Shown here one piece after another: positions 12,750 to 25,234 of a stretch of 64,000 bases of DNA. The notes under the pieces were generated by a model. The model ran no database searches. It saw only the letters and a list, made by a program, of their open reading frames with translations, and was not told the origin of the DNA. The first letter of the stretch is position 1; every line of letters starts with the position of its first letter. Where the stretch lies: assembly GCF_902148855.1 (NCBI RefSeq), contig NC_043966.1:27268147-27332146 (forward strand), read 5' to 3'. The translations under genes were made by a program, and so were the position numbers. Source of the DNA: Sphaeramia orbicularis. Taxonomy: Eukaryota > Chordata > Actinopteri > Kurtiformes > Apogonidae.

Positions 12750-13231
12750 CGTAGCCACAGGTTCTGGTGGACCTAGTAGTTCAACAAGAACTGGTGTGAT
12801 CACGTCAGTCTGTCAGGGTCACGAATACATTAAAACGACTTATCCATTTGAGGTCACTTTGCTTCACTTGGTGGCATATACATATGAACAGGTTTGACTG
12901 TATCGCTGATGACATTTACAGAAGACAGATTTATCACTAGCTAGCTGCTACAACATAATCTTATCATTGGAGTGTGACAGGACTCGGCGAATCTACATTT
13001 ACACTGTCGGTATTCTTTCTATGTTCACAATTTGTTAGAGTCCACAGTTTATTTTAAAAGTCGATCATGTAGTTTTAGAGACAACAAGACACGACTCGGG
13101 TCAAGTTAGCTTGCTAGTTAACTTGTAACAGTGACCGACGTAATAGTGTTAAAGTAGGAGTAGCAACCTTTCCGTAACGGTGGAAAGTGGTAGCGCTAGC
13201 AGCCGGGCTAATTTAGCCTTGTATACGTACC

Positions 13232-13792
13232 GTTTGTTAGATGAAATGAAGAGGAATAGACGAGAAATGGCGAAAGGTCCTAACTTCCGCACTTCTTAAG
13301 GACACGCTTCTCCGTTGTTTGTGATCACAGAGCCAGCACGACAAAGGAAAGCACCATCCAACTTCTGTCCTCTCCCCCAGCCACTGTTTTCCTCCTCGCC
13401 TCCTTCAGTACTGCTTAATGATGCTTGACATCACTGCGCATGCCCAGTACCGTAATTACTCTACACTCAAGAACTGCCGCACCCTGAAAAATCATAACCT
13501 CGGAATTTAATGAAACTTTAATACTTGATGGCATGCAAACATTTTTGCACTTATTTCTTTAAGCGATAAGTACATTTTTAATACAAATTAACTCACTTTG
13601 TTCCTGATTGGAGTTTTTGAGAGCATGTCATATCGGTATCATCCTGGAGGAAGGAGGGCGCTGTTGTTCTTTTTTCCACTACTCCAACAAGAAGAAGAGA
13701 AGAAGATAAGTCATTCTCATTAGTCTACCATTCCGGTACTTGCACCATCTGCAGCATCGTAGGGAAACGAAACCTCTTTTAAAAGCCTAACA
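13232..13792. promoter_or_regulatory. Putative bidirectional promoter between the zinc-finger gene and mif
   Basis: The two genes are divergent. The zinc-finger leader exon ends near 13231 and the mif start codon is at 13793. A 'tgcgcatgccca' at 13435-13446 closely resembles the NRF1 motif (TGCGCATGCGCA) and sits next to a 'tgacatca' CRE-like octamer at about 13427-13434. No TATA box is evident, as expected for housekeeping promoters. Transcription start sites are not known. Confidence 0.6.
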
Positions 13793-15162
13793 ATGCCTAT
13801 GTTTGTGGTGAACACCAACGTGGCCAAAAGTGAGGTTCCGGCCGCTTTACTGTCCGAGGCTACCGAAGAGCTAGCCAAAGCTATGGGCAAACCAGCACAG
13901 GTAGGTCAGGGAATTTTCTCTACATAATCTACCTAAACCCACCTGCTCCATTGTCTACTCACTGCTCTTCTTGTACCACTATATAACGCCAGACTTCTTA
14001 TTTTTTTATAGCTTAGTGCACAAATGTGTACTCACAGCTAACAACAAAGAGATCTCTCCACTGAATGAATACCTCACCACATTATGCAATGCAGTGCAAA
14101 CACAGTCACAGGTAGATGATTAATGAGATGAACCCACAAGTTAAAAAGAAATCTGCTCTCATGTCATACTAACCAGGAGTAGTGATTTGCAAATGTTGCT
14201 CTCACATCAAGCTAAATATTCCTTAAGAGATACAGAAAATGGGTTATTATATTGGTATTGTAAGAGGTTTTTTTGTGATGCCTTCCAAATTAATGTGTAT
14301 CTACCCTTACCTTTTCCCAGGTGGTTCATCACCATTTACTGTGACAATGCAGATAACCCATTAGTAAAACTACGTGTTTCCATGTTCATTTTGAAGCCTC
14401 TGAACGTCCAAATGGGTCATGTCTGATGCCAGTGGAAAAACTGCATTTTACCTCAATTTTTTTTAACTGTATTGATAGGATTAGTGATTCAAAACCTATA
14501 AAAATGTAAGGGTTTTAAAACAGTAGTTTATATCCTGCAATTTCTAAGTTACAATATCAATAAAACTATTACTTGCACATCACTTTAAAGTGAAGATTGG
14601 GTGAAATATGCATCACAACTTAGCCCATGACCTGCACAGAACTGTAACTGTAAAATATATGGCATAATAGTAGTATGACTTGAATATGAAGGTGCCTGTG
14701 GTTGTGATGCTCCAGCTCTTGTTGATAGCCGAAAGTGTGGGCTAACATTGATTCTATATACCTGTCTTTATTTTTCCAGTACATTGCTGTGCATATTAAC
14801 CCTGACCAAATGATGATGTTTGGAGGAAAAGGAGACCCCTGCGCCCTCTGCTCCCTCCACAGTATTGGCAAGATAAGTGGAGCTCACAACAAGCAATACT
14901 CCAAGTTACTGTGTGGACTGCTCAACAAACACCTGGGCATCTCTGCTGACAGGTAGCAAATGCACTAACACCAGTATGTTCCTCGCACATAGTTTGAAAG
15001 TACAGAAAACGTGTTGAGGAAAGTGAAATGTTCCTGCATCTGCAAACTGTTAATGGCTCGTCTGATTAACCTACTTCTCCCTGTGTCTATTTCAGGATAT
15101 ATGTTAACTTTGTCGACATGGATGCAGCTAATGTGGCCTGGAACAACACAACCTTTGGCTAA
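13793..15162 (+). CDS. mif: Macrophage migration inhibitory factor
   Basis: Coding exons are 13793-13900, 14780-14952 and 15096-15162, giving 115 residues with phases 0 and 2, the standard MIF layout and length. The protein starts [10 protein letters not shown], so the catalytic N-terminal Pro of the tautomerase is present after Met removal. Lys of 'GKPAQ' and the 'PCALC' oxidoreductase motif at about residues 56-60 are kept. It ends '[10 protein letters not shown]', as in MIF rather than D-dopachrome tautomerase. MIF is a trimeric cytokine and keto-enol tautomerase exported without a signal peptide; none is seen here. The first intron carries an interspersed repeat also found in the ENDOD1-like intron. 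Confidence 0.97.
14320..14530 (+). repeat. Interspersed repeat, copy 2 (mif intron 1)
   Basis: This is the partner of the copy at about 4650-4830, in the same orientation and with the same block order. No terminal repeats or target duplication were recognised. Confidence 0.6.
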
Positions 15163-15236
15163 GCTTGGGGGCCAGCATGCTGAAAAAGAGGATCATTACA
15201 GTATTTTCCTGAATACATAGTTTTGAAAACTAGTAA

Positions 15237-15343
15237 AATAAAAGAATGGGGATACTTAATAATCCACTGGTTATCACTGTAAAAGCATTTAGCAGGACCT
15301 GTAAGCTTTGCACTAACAGCATCTACCATTTAAAAGCAATAAA
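15237..15343 (+). terminator. mif polyadenylation signals
   Basis: AATAAA occurs at 15237-15242 and again at 15338-15343, about 75 and 175 bases after the mif stop codon. Either could be used. Confidence 0.55.
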
Positions 15344-16309
15344 GCAAACCCTGTAGACCATGAGGTAATTTGTTTTCTCATATTGACTAGCCTTACCTTA
15401 ACACATTACATTACTACAACATATAAAAAAAAATAGATAAATAAATTACATATATACTTTTTTATTGTTGTTATGTGCATTAATTGTAGCTGTTAAATGC
15501 ATCCACCCATCATAATTATTGCTAGTACAACTTCCAAGGTTGGTTAGATCTGGGAAACTTTGATTTGTCCACACGCTCAAATTTAGACATTGCATATTGC
15601 TTTGGAGTGTTTATTACACAATTTAACCAAAAATTAAATCCTTGCAATTTCATATTGGTATTAATTTGGTTTTTATTATGTTACACTAGCTTGTCACACC
15701 CATGAGACCAGGGAGAAATCCATTATCTCAACTACACTCTGTACTTTCTGTCACATTGTACCTCAGTTTATGTGTTTGCACTGTGACCAGTCAGATCACA
15801 TCAGGTCACTTTGTTAATCCCTTGTAGACTGGTTGAGACTACAGGAGGAAGACCAAAGGAAATGGGTGTGATTAATATGAATATGTACCTCTGATCTGGT
15901 AGTCATTATCATGTCTTTTACTAGAACCTAAAAGTAGAAGTCACTTTACACAGTTAATGTGATAAGACAAAGAAAAGAAAGAAAGGAGGTAAATGAAGAT
16001 GCCTTGTCTGCAACAAGAGAAGAGATCATATTTACAGATTTATACTGACAGTTCAAAGGATCTATAAAGTAGGAAAGTTGCATTTAGAGTAATCATTCCT
16101 CAATCAAGAATTAAAAAGAAACAAAGAATTTAAGATGTTTTTATTTGCATCAGTTATACAAGAGTATCCCTTTTGTGGTCAATAACGTGACTCAACAAGA
16201 TCTTTAGAATAAAAAATTTAATCCAAGGTATACAACATTCACAAAGTACGATGTGAGATGGGTTTTATTTGTCACACCAGAAGTAAACAAGGAATCAGGT
16301 CAGTTAAAT

Positions 16310-16600
16310 TTAAATGAATTGCAGACTGTCAGAATGTGCTCAAATCATAAACCAGCCAGTAAAAACAATGCAGAGTACAGAAGAACAGAAAAAGAATGTT
16401 GCACTGCAGAAAACGGTGGAAAAAGCCACAGAGTGGGTGGCTGTGGGTGGGAGACTCCCGGCTGGCAAATGTGCATGTGGAGGCTTACAGACAGTAAGAC
16501 ACGTTCCATTCCAGTGCAAGAATTATTCACATCAAAAGAGGAAGCTGTTCAAAGAACTGGCAGCAGCTGGAGACCATACTCAACCTGGATAACTGGCCTA
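16310..16600 (+). mobile_element. Possible non-LTR (LINE-like) ORF2 3' remnant
   Basis: One frame reads 'GKCACGGLQTVRHVPFQC' followed by 'NYSHQKRKLFKEL'. The C-x-C-x(n)-H-x4-C spacing plus the basic helix resembles the Cys/His segment at the C-terminus of some LINE ORF2 proteins. No reverse transcriptase motif is left, so the assignment is weak. Confidence 0.3.
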
Positions 16601-17796
16601 AAATGAAAATGCTGATGAACACAGACATTGTTTTGCACTAAACAAAATATAAATGTCGAAACAAAGTAAGAAACGGCAGAGGGCAGCAGTGTGCCTAATT
16701 GTAAAAGGATGAACAAGAGAAAAGGATGAAGAAACAAGGGAGGCATTGTCTACAAATGTGAAGCCAATGAGATAATTATTTAAATGCCCTGAAGGATATG
16801 CACGGATTTATTTCTTGGTTGCTGTCTTGTTGTGGGAGGAATAAAGTGTTTTAATTAGTGTAGTTTTATTTCTAAGTTCACAGTTTAGTCAATGTATGAT
16901 TTTTATGACTATTATCATCAGGACTTTTTTGCATTTTTTGAGGGACTTGATTATGGACTTGATACTGCACTGTGATGGATAGAAGACGTTAGGAGAGTTA
17001 GTTTGAAACTCAGTGAGTGAAAATCTAAAACCACCAGAAGTTGCTGTATATCTTAAACAGCCAGGTGAGCCAAATTTACCTATGCACCATTTCTAGTCCA
17101 CAAATTGTCCTCTGTGATTTATTGAGTCTTTCCCTTCACTAAGGAAAGTGTCAAGTCTGTATGTCTAATCATCCTCTGCCTAAAGTGACATTGAAAATGG
17201 GAATTCGAAGAAAATATCAGCATATTTGTTTTGTTTGTAGTTGTCTTTTCCAATGTATACTGTCATAAATGACTTGATATGTTTCACATCACACACAAAC
17301 AGGTACTTTTTTCTATAAACATAGAATGTTTAAACATAAATGGTGCAAAAATAAATGCATTTTGACGGGGATAGACTTGACCCAGTGGCTGTTATAGGTA
17401 AACTGTAAATATCTGTACAGTTAATCTGTTTTTATCTTGATTATACTTAGCACTAGAGGTGTAACTCAACATAATTTTAGGAAAAGTAAAAAACAAAAAA
17501 ACAAGCAAACTTGGAAGCAACTTACAATTGAAATTTAACATGTTAGAGGCTCTAGTGATAAAACCCTCAGGAAAAGTCTAGATCTCTTCTTTGAAATATT
17601 ACACCCATTATTCATATATCACCAATTGTGACTGCATATCAGTTTTATTTTGGTTCCTGAGCATGTTGGGGTTGATGGGAGTAAGACAGTCAAAGTAAAA
17701 AAAAAAACAAAAAAAACAAAGAGTGAGACTTAGCACATTAATATAAATATTAGTAACATATATGATGAAGACAAATGTTATGGAAGACTGAATGGA

Positions 17797-18196
17797 GGGG
17801 CGATACAGTGGTGTAGGGGATAGCATTAGTGCCTCACAGCAAGGAAGCAAGCAATCCTGGGTTTGATTCCAACACCAGTCAATGGGGGTGGGACTTTTCT
17901 GTGTGGAGTTTGCATGTTCTCCCAGTGTCTGCATGGGGTCTTTCCAGGTACTCTGGCTTCCTCCTACCATCTAAAGGCATGCACGTATAGGTTAATCGGT
18001 TGATCTAAATTGCCCATAGGTGTGAATGTGAGAGTGACGGTTTGTCTCTATACAGTATATGTCAGCCCTGCGATGAACTGGTGGCATGTCTGGGGTGTAC
18101 CCTGCCTTTGCCCATAATAAGATGGGATAGGCTCTAAGTGACCCCCGTGACCCTAGTGAGGATAAAGTGAGTTCAGAAAATGAATGAATGAATGAT
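17797..18196 (+). mobile_element. tRNA-derived SINE with (GAATG)n tail and 11-bp target duplication
   Basis: The head has box-A-like and box-B-like ('gggtttgattcc') RNA polymerase III promoter sequence near 17810-17872. The body carries the familiar teleost SINE segment around 'gcatgttctcccagtgtctg' and 'ctaaattgcccataggtgtg', and the tail is tgaatgaatgaatg. The 11-mer 'gactgaatgga' is present perfectly on both sides (17786-17796 and 18197-18207), which is direct evidence of retroposition. About 400 bp, apparently full length. Confidence 0.88.
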
Positions 18197-18467
18197 GACT
18201 GAATGGAACAAAGATGTGATAAAATGTGACATTTGGGTCTTGGGTGGAATGAAAAGTCCCAAAAGAAGATTAATTAGGAACATACTCAAACAGCTGAAGG
18301 AGGACACAAAGATATAATAGATAACTATTAAATTCATTGTTATTAAATGAGACTAAAGGTAGACTAAAGAAAGAATTTTTTTTCACTTGTTCTGGACAAA
18401 TGCTTGACAATATTTAGAACTGTAGTTCCCACTTTAGAACACAGGGTGGCGGTAAAACACCTTAAAT

Positions 18468-18665
18468 CAGGGCTCGCCAATCCTGGTCCTACAGATATTA
18501 TCCTGCGTCTTTTAGATGTTTCCCTTTTTCAGCACACCTGACCGTTGTTATCAGGCTTCTGCAGAGCTTGACGATAGGATTATCATTTAAATCAGGTGTT
18601 GGAAGAGGGATACATCAAAAACATGCAGAATAGTAGCTCTGGAGGACCAGGGTTGGTGACCCCTG
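18468..18665. mobile_element. Short MITE with long imperfect inverted repeats
   Basis: The left end 'cagggctcgccaatcctggt' matches the reverse complement of the right end, 'caggggtcaccaaccctggt', and the similarity continues inward over much of the 198 bp ('cctgcgtcttttagatgt' against 'ctgcatgtttttgatgta'). This looks like a non-autonomous DNA transposon of hAT type. The flanking 8-mers do not match clearly. Confidence 0.65.
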
Positions 18666-19739
18666 CTGTGCTATGTAACCTGATATATTCATACCTAACT
18701 TAAAAAAAAGAATGGATTGACATTGTCTGCTTACTGTATGTATGTTAGCAGAGATGTAAGTACATGAAATAAATAGCATTTTAACACATTCTTATGTAGG
18801 TGCTGCTGAGCATGAATCTGTTTTCTTTGTACTCACACAGTTAATATTTAAAAATACAACTAGTCACTTTATAGGTGGTTAACTGTGACATAGACCAAAG
18901 GCAAACTGAGACTGGTAGGAAAAGCAGATGAGGTTTGCCACATTCTTAATAATATTATTTTACTTTATGCTCAAATACACATTTATGGCAGGTTTACTTG
19001 CACCTGGCTGTTATTTACACCCATATACATGCACAAAATTATGCTAATTTGATATAAAGTATAACTCTTAGTTGACTCAGCTCAACAGTTCTTTTTCTAA
19101 TTCAGTTCTTTTTCTAATTCAGGCAACAAAATGGATTTTTTTAGGCTCACGGCTAAAAGATATTTTTAGGGATGAAATACAGTAGAACCATCAGTCACAT
19201 GTTAAAAAGCCTTTCTGCCGAATTGCATTACACTAGTGTGCAGGTATGTAGCAGAAGGCCTGCACATCTTGGTTTATATAGCCCCATTGGCTATCAACAC
19301 AGGGATGCCAATATATATACTCTTGTTTCTTGTTTACAGAAAGTATTTCATTATTTCCTGGTTTCTCTTTTTACGCAGAGAAGAATAGTGTCCTTGTCAA
19401 CTTATCTGCCCCAGTCCAACTCCCAAGTGCACTTCATTTTATACATTTTTAGAGTTCCTTCACCAAAGCAGCCAGCAACAGTTTATATAAGTGTTATAGT
19501 GCTACTATTCTATGTACAGTTTGCATTACATATCAGTATCAGTGTATACTAGGAAGGATGTGTGGACACCTTTAAATTTAGAGTTTAGTCTTGTAAAATT
19601 CACCATGTCTTGTTCTGTCCATGTTAGTGACTCAGACAGCTTTAATGTTTTACTGTTTATGTCAAATCTGCTTTCTCTCTGCTTGGCTCATACATACTTT
19701 ATATCTTTTTTTCTCCCACCGTTTCCTCATTACAAGAGC

Positions 19740-21030
19740 TGCACACAAAGATCCAGAACAGAAGTTTGCCAGAAGATGTACGAAGAACATGATGTCCACC
19801 AGCAAGAGACGGCATGAAACATCTGCTCAGGGACATTAAGAAAGAATATTCTGACCTGTTGGTTAATATAGGTCAGAGACAGAGGAAAAGTTTAACAGGC
19901 AAAGAGCAAAACATTGCCAAGACGAACAAAAGAGAGAGGACAATCCCTAAGACGGACTTTGTGTCTACAGAGAAAAAAAAGAAAAATGCCATTGAAAAGA
20001 CGCACTCTTGCAAGGGTTGTGCCAAGGTCTTTGTTACAGAGTTGGCCCTACATGCTCAAGTTCGGTTCCACGTGAGGTGCAAAAGTTGCAAATAAATAAA
20101 TAATCCTTCTTCAAGTGCTCTTTGCCAACACAAAGCATCTTGCCCAAATTCAAGACATTATTGGCAGCTATGTCAACAAATCCCAAACTTAAAACAGCTG
20201 AGACCAGAAATATCACCAGGATCACCCCACAGGAAACATGTGATCATTAATAACAAAAGGAGAGTGTCCTATAGAAAGCAGCATTGTCTATTCAGGAAAA
20301 TAAATCTGCTATATCTTGTTGTACATACTGCCAAAAGAGCACATTTGTACACATATGGTGAAAGGCCCTTTCATTGTAAAACACACAAAGAGATTCAGGA
20401 TTACTGAGGCACTCAAACTGCATATAAGATCACATGATGACAAAGACAATTCCATTGAAACATAGATCTTGACAGCAATTATGAAAGTTGAGGACAGTCG
20501 TGAAAATGTGATTTCTTCCAGAAAAAACACAAATCGCACAGCTAAAAACAGTGTTTGAAGAGAAGTCAGTCACGCCAGAATGCTAAGATTGAAATGGCAA
20601 AAGATGGCCAACAAAAGCCCAGATGTTTTTTTATGCAAAATGTGTAATAAAGTTTAGCTTTTCAAAAGAGCTAAACCAGTCCAGCTGAACCAAGAAGAAC
20701 CACCAAGAAGAATGATGACCTGGGCAAATGAGAACCTACACAAAGTTGTGAAGAGTTTCTACTACTTGGTTGAACACTTCTGCGTTCACACAGGAGAGAA
20801 GCCTTTAAACTCTGATGTGTGCCCTGTAGCATTTAGCCATCATGCATATCTAACCATCCACAGAAAAAAATGCCAGAGTTCAGCTGCATGTACATGTTTG
20901 ACATGTGATAAGACACTCACCAAAGAAGGCTCACCTTCATAAAAATTTTATATGTCTCCCTGTTTTGTGGGAAAGGCTTTGTTACACCAGAACAGCTTGA
21001 GAATCATATGAAGCATGGGCATAGCTGAGT
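19740..21030 (+). pseudogene. Decayed C2H2 zinc-finger gene
   Basis: Finger-like pieces lie in one orientation but in different frames separated by stops. They are 'KTHSCKGCAKVFVTELALH' near 20000-20070; a 'YGERPFHC' linker-like piece near 20350; 'HTGEKP' with 'CPVAFSHHAYLTIH' near 20788-20865; and 'CGKGFVTPEQLENHMKHGH' near 20967-21025. An open frame of 93 codons covers 19814-20095, but it holds only one partial finger. Several indels and stops make a working protein unlikely. It lies upstream of, and on the same strand as, the intact zinc-finger gene, so a dead local family member is the simplest reading. Confidence 0.7.
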
Positions 21031-21428
21031 CAGTCATTTACATGGATATTAAAATGTTAGATGTCAATCCTATATGTGCGTTATAACTGATCATAGGATT
21101 TTCACTGAATTTAACTGCCATCTATATTTCAAATGTACATTTTTTTTATATCTCTCAGAACTACTGACCAGCTGTGAAACATTAAAAAGGTCCTGTAGTC
21201 ATCTGCAAGGACTTGGATAATTTTCTGAATGATTTGTCTGAAAGAGTAAAGATTAGATATATGAAAAACTAGCGGTCCACAGGGGATCCTTGGATCTACT
21301 CAACCACCTTGATAAAAAGTAGAATTCTTAACTTTATATCCATTTTTTCCCCTTCAAAAACACATTTCAATAACATTGGAAACAGATAGGATAACATTTA
21401 TGTTTTTATTTTCTAAGACATTGTGGTG

Positions 21429-21460
<32 letters not shown>

Positions 21461-22190
21461 TACAAAGAAATCCAACATTTCCTTAAAGCTGATTTGCTAT
21501 TATATGAATATATAACACAATAGTTAAGCACATACTAAAGAATTTCTACCTCAGAAATTGTGTAGTAACTCATTCTGACCTGATCATTTGTTAACTGAAA
21601 AGTTATTTAGTTTACATTATGAAGGTATTTGGTCGGTTTATGCTTTCACTCTGATAAAGGTATTTTAGGAGTACCAATCTTTCAAATCACAGTATGTTGA
21701 AATTTCTGGAATTGGAAGTTTGAAACTATTGTGGAAATTGTATTGTATTGTATGTGCTGTATTCATGAAAAAACATTTTTGGTTGGAAACTTTGGTGTTT
21801 ATTGTTCATTTCTATCCAAAGTTGATATGATTCTTGAATTGTTTCATGCAAACAAGTGTTATTTTGTGGAAGCTATATATATTTTCCCCACTGATCTTAT
21901 TTTATAGGGACTTTTTTTTAAGTGAAGTTCTGTTGCTTATTTCAGATGTTCATTTTCTCTAATAAAATCCAAAGTTCACACCTTGTTTTTTGTATATTGT
22001 GGTGATAATAGGGAGGACATAGTTGTTTTATGTGCAGTATGTCGTAAATGAATAGAAATGACGGAAGGCGTACACTTAAATGTCCAGAAGATCCTCTCCA
22101 GTTCTTCCTCTTCAGACTTCTACCTGCATTGTTTGCAGGCTGAGGGTGTATCATCGCGAGATTTTCATGTTACGATCATCACAGGCATCA
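21030..22190. other. AT-rich spacer without a gene
   Basis: It contains a run of about 27 A at 21431-21457 and nothing else I can name. GC content rises near 22190-22260, which probably marks the promoter and leader exon of the next zinc-finger gene. Confidence 0.5.
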
Positions 22191-22898
22191 CGGAAATCGG
22201 TCAACTCGTTGGATAGCGAGTCGCCGCATCCTGGAATATGACTGCCAAGTATGTAGAGTACGTTCATGGATCTAGTGAAGCTATTTAGCTAACAAATACC
22301 AGGAGCAATTTGTGCTTGGAGTCTCTGATTGTGTCCAGGCATTTACAGTTAGCTTAATGCTATAAAGCAGTCTGTAGGTGCTCGGTACGTTTCGTTGTGT
22401 CTTGTTTACATGCTTGTCAGATGTAGCTAATGTTAGCATAATACTGAGCATCAAACACTGTTTTACGTTTACAACTTGCCATATTTCTTATAGCTAGCAG
22501 GGATTTTGATTGGTTTCTTATATTCCAGTTAAGCAGCGTTGCGCTGTCACTTCTTACTGCAAATGACTAGCGTCGTCTGTAAAGGTTAGAAAGGTGGAAG
22601 ATCAGCTTTGAGAAATTGCTATCTAGACATTTGACGCTCAAAATAAACTTGGACTGGATGGAGAATTGCTAACCTTAATAACAACACTGGGATTAATTTA
22701 TATCAATGAGATGCAGCAATAGTTGGATGCTCCATGGCATAGCTATTAAACATGGCCAAATCTCATGGCAGTTCATAGATGCCAGGACAGAGGAGTGTTC
22801 AGTGGTAGATGCATTGTCCCGCAGCTGCCTCATCTGTCCATAGAAGACATCAGCGGTGCCAATCTGTAGTTGACATTAAACCATCATCAGTGAGACGA

Positions 22899-25234
22899 AT
22901 GATGGATTCTGTTAGGACTGCTTTCCATGCTCAGCTGGCCACCGTCATGGACTCTCTACTGGCTGCCGCTGTGTGTGAAATCGCCAAGATCTTTGAGAGC
23001 AGCCTGTGTGAGCAGCAGGCGGAGCTGGCGCAGAAAACCGAGGAGATCTCCATCCTTCGAGGAAAACTGGAGAAGGTGGAGCGGAGGCAGAAGGTGAAGG
23101 GTGCAGGAAGCGACGCAGGGGAGATGCCAGCAGGAGACAGAGAAGGAAACATAAGACAGCAGACACTGGCAGGCTCAGGTAATATCTAAGGGTGATGCTG
23201 TCAGTGGTGGATGTAGTCAGATCCTTTAGGTACAAATACTGATGGTCCACTTTGAAACTACACCACTGTAAGTATAGCTTTTGCAGCCAAAGTCTTATGC
23301 AAGTAAAACTAAGTATTATCAGGTAATGTATTTAAAGTCTAAAGAGCAGAACTAGCTACTGTGCAGTAAAATAGTGTCAGTGTTTATGTTGTATCTGTAT
23401 TGTGTAGGTTATTGTATATGTCTATGTTGTAATGGATCAACATTACTGCTGCATTACATGTTGCATTTTACTGCTGAGGGGGTTTAGTATTGTAAAAAGT
23501 CCTCTCATGTTTGTAGTGTCGTATCTCATAGTTCAGGAAACAGCTTTGCAACAGTCCTATCCAGGAGCATTAACTGATGTAACTTATCCTAATGAGCACT
23601 TGAATAAAATCATGTAGTTTCCATAACTGGATGCTGTATATTCATATATTTAATGGTTAAGCAGAAGGATAAAGATATCACAAGCAAATAATAAATATGG
23701 CCAATGTCTACAATAACTTTGGATAATTGAAATCTTTTTTTGACTCAAACTGACCTTTTTTTAAACTCTTTAACTCTTATACTCTACATATATCATGTAC
23801 ACCTACCTTTACTACTGATAAGACCTTTTTATACTCTGTTTGCTATTAAAAAAAGGCAATTTCTATCGTTTAGATGCTGGGGAAGACCTCTGCCAAAACC
23901 TAAGTGTGATGAAAGAAGAGTCCACAGGTCAGGAGGGAGCTTCAGTAAAGCATGAAGTAAGACTTGCTCTGATTTAACCATTGCCTATACACTGAAATGA
24001 TTTTATTCTTACCAACCAGCCCATGCTGTGTTACTTTTTCTCCTCAGCGTACTGGATCCCGGTCTGACCTCAGGTCTGCTACAGTCCAAGGCCCAGAGGG
24101 ATGCCTTGCTGCTGGTGACCAGATGGGTCCCCTGTCTCCCTCACAAACCAAGGCTAAATGTAAGAAGTCATCATCATCTGAAAACCAGCCCAAGGGCAAA
24201 TCAACATTAAATGTGTTTAATCACAGATTAAGTGCTTCACATGTCCTTTACCTGATTTTTTTGCAGTGTCCCATTGGGATCAGGGCAGTCGCAGTGTAGA
24301 TCAAGCCCCCACCCCGTTTCTGTCTATCTCTCAGAGCGGACGCTGCTCCCCAAGAACTGACCCAAGCCTAGCTCAGACAGGGGAGTGGTTACCAGGGTTG
24401 AGCACAACTCGAAGTGGGGTGTCTGTTGTTGAGAATTTACAGGCAGATGGCACCAACTGCTCTGGTCTAGCTAGCAGCAGTGTTGGTACACACACCCCAA
24501 GCTTTCGACCTGGATTTGGATCTGATGAGACCAGTAATGAAGATGAGGACAGTTCTTTCCCTTTCCTGGATCAGGAACCTGAGAACCAGAACTCTACTCA
24601 TAATTCAGCACAGGGCCACCAAGTGGAGCTGAGGGAGGCACAACAGGACCAGTCACAAGCCCCCTCTGGCAATTCACAATGGCGACCCAGAGAAGACAGG
24701 ACTGTAAGAAGCCCCATCAATCACACAAGGCGGATCTCAACATTTGGCAGTAGGGACCCTTTGCGACCACAGTCAAATTCACAGTCACTTACACTGCGGA
24801 ACATGAACGCTCATAGCCATCCTCCGGCTTCTGGTGGGGGAAATGGACGACCTTACACCTGTCCATACTGTACCAAGTGTTTCACTTACCCGTCCCACCA
24901 GCGACGACACCTTTTACGCCACACAGGAGTCAGACTGCACCCATGTCAGTTCTGTGACAAGAGCTTCCTCACACCATCTGAGCTCACTGTGCACACTCGC
25001 ACACACACAGGTGAGCGGCCTTTTGGCTGTACGCAGTGTGGTAAGCGTTTTGCCCGGAGTGGAAACTTGAGAGCTCACCAGCGGGATGTTCACATGGGAA
25101 AGAGGCCCTTTGCTTGTACAGAGTGTGGTAAGAGGTTTTGCCCACAGGGGGAACCTCAGGGTCCACAATCACAGAGTCCATCAAGGAGATCCATACTACA
25201 TGGAGGATCAGCAGGAACCAGACATAGGTCCTAA
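22899..25234 (+). CDS. C2H2 zinc-finger protein; last finger out of frame
   Basis: Coding exons are 22899-23178, 23874-23956, 24048-24159 and 24267-25234 (phases 1, 0, 1; about 480 codons as written). The N-terminus 'FHAQLATVMDSLLAAAVCEI' plus a coiled-coil-like stretch matches the module of the minus-strand zinc-finger gene near 12.7 kb. Exon 3 is 112 nt with the same phases as the corresponding exon there by residue count. Fingers start at about residue 355: 'YTCPYCTKCF', 'HPCQFCDKSF' and 'FGCTQCGKRF' are complete C2H2 fingers. A fourth, 'FACTECGKRF', then reads CPQGEPQG instead of a His-bearing helix. The run TTTT at 25136-25139 appears one base too long: one frame over, the DNA reads 'AHRGNLRVHNHRVH', a normal finger helix, and stops at 25242-25244. 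It is either a real truncation or an assembly error. Predicted nuclear DNA-binding protein. Confidence 0.85.
23200..23470. mobile_element. hAT-like non-autonomous repeat remnant
   Basis: The block starting 'cagtggtggatgtagtcaga' and containing 'caagtaaaactaagtatt' resembles a very common fish repeat ('agtggtggaagaagtattcag...'). It sits in the first coding intron of the zinc-finger gene. The right border is unclear. Confidence 0.5.
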
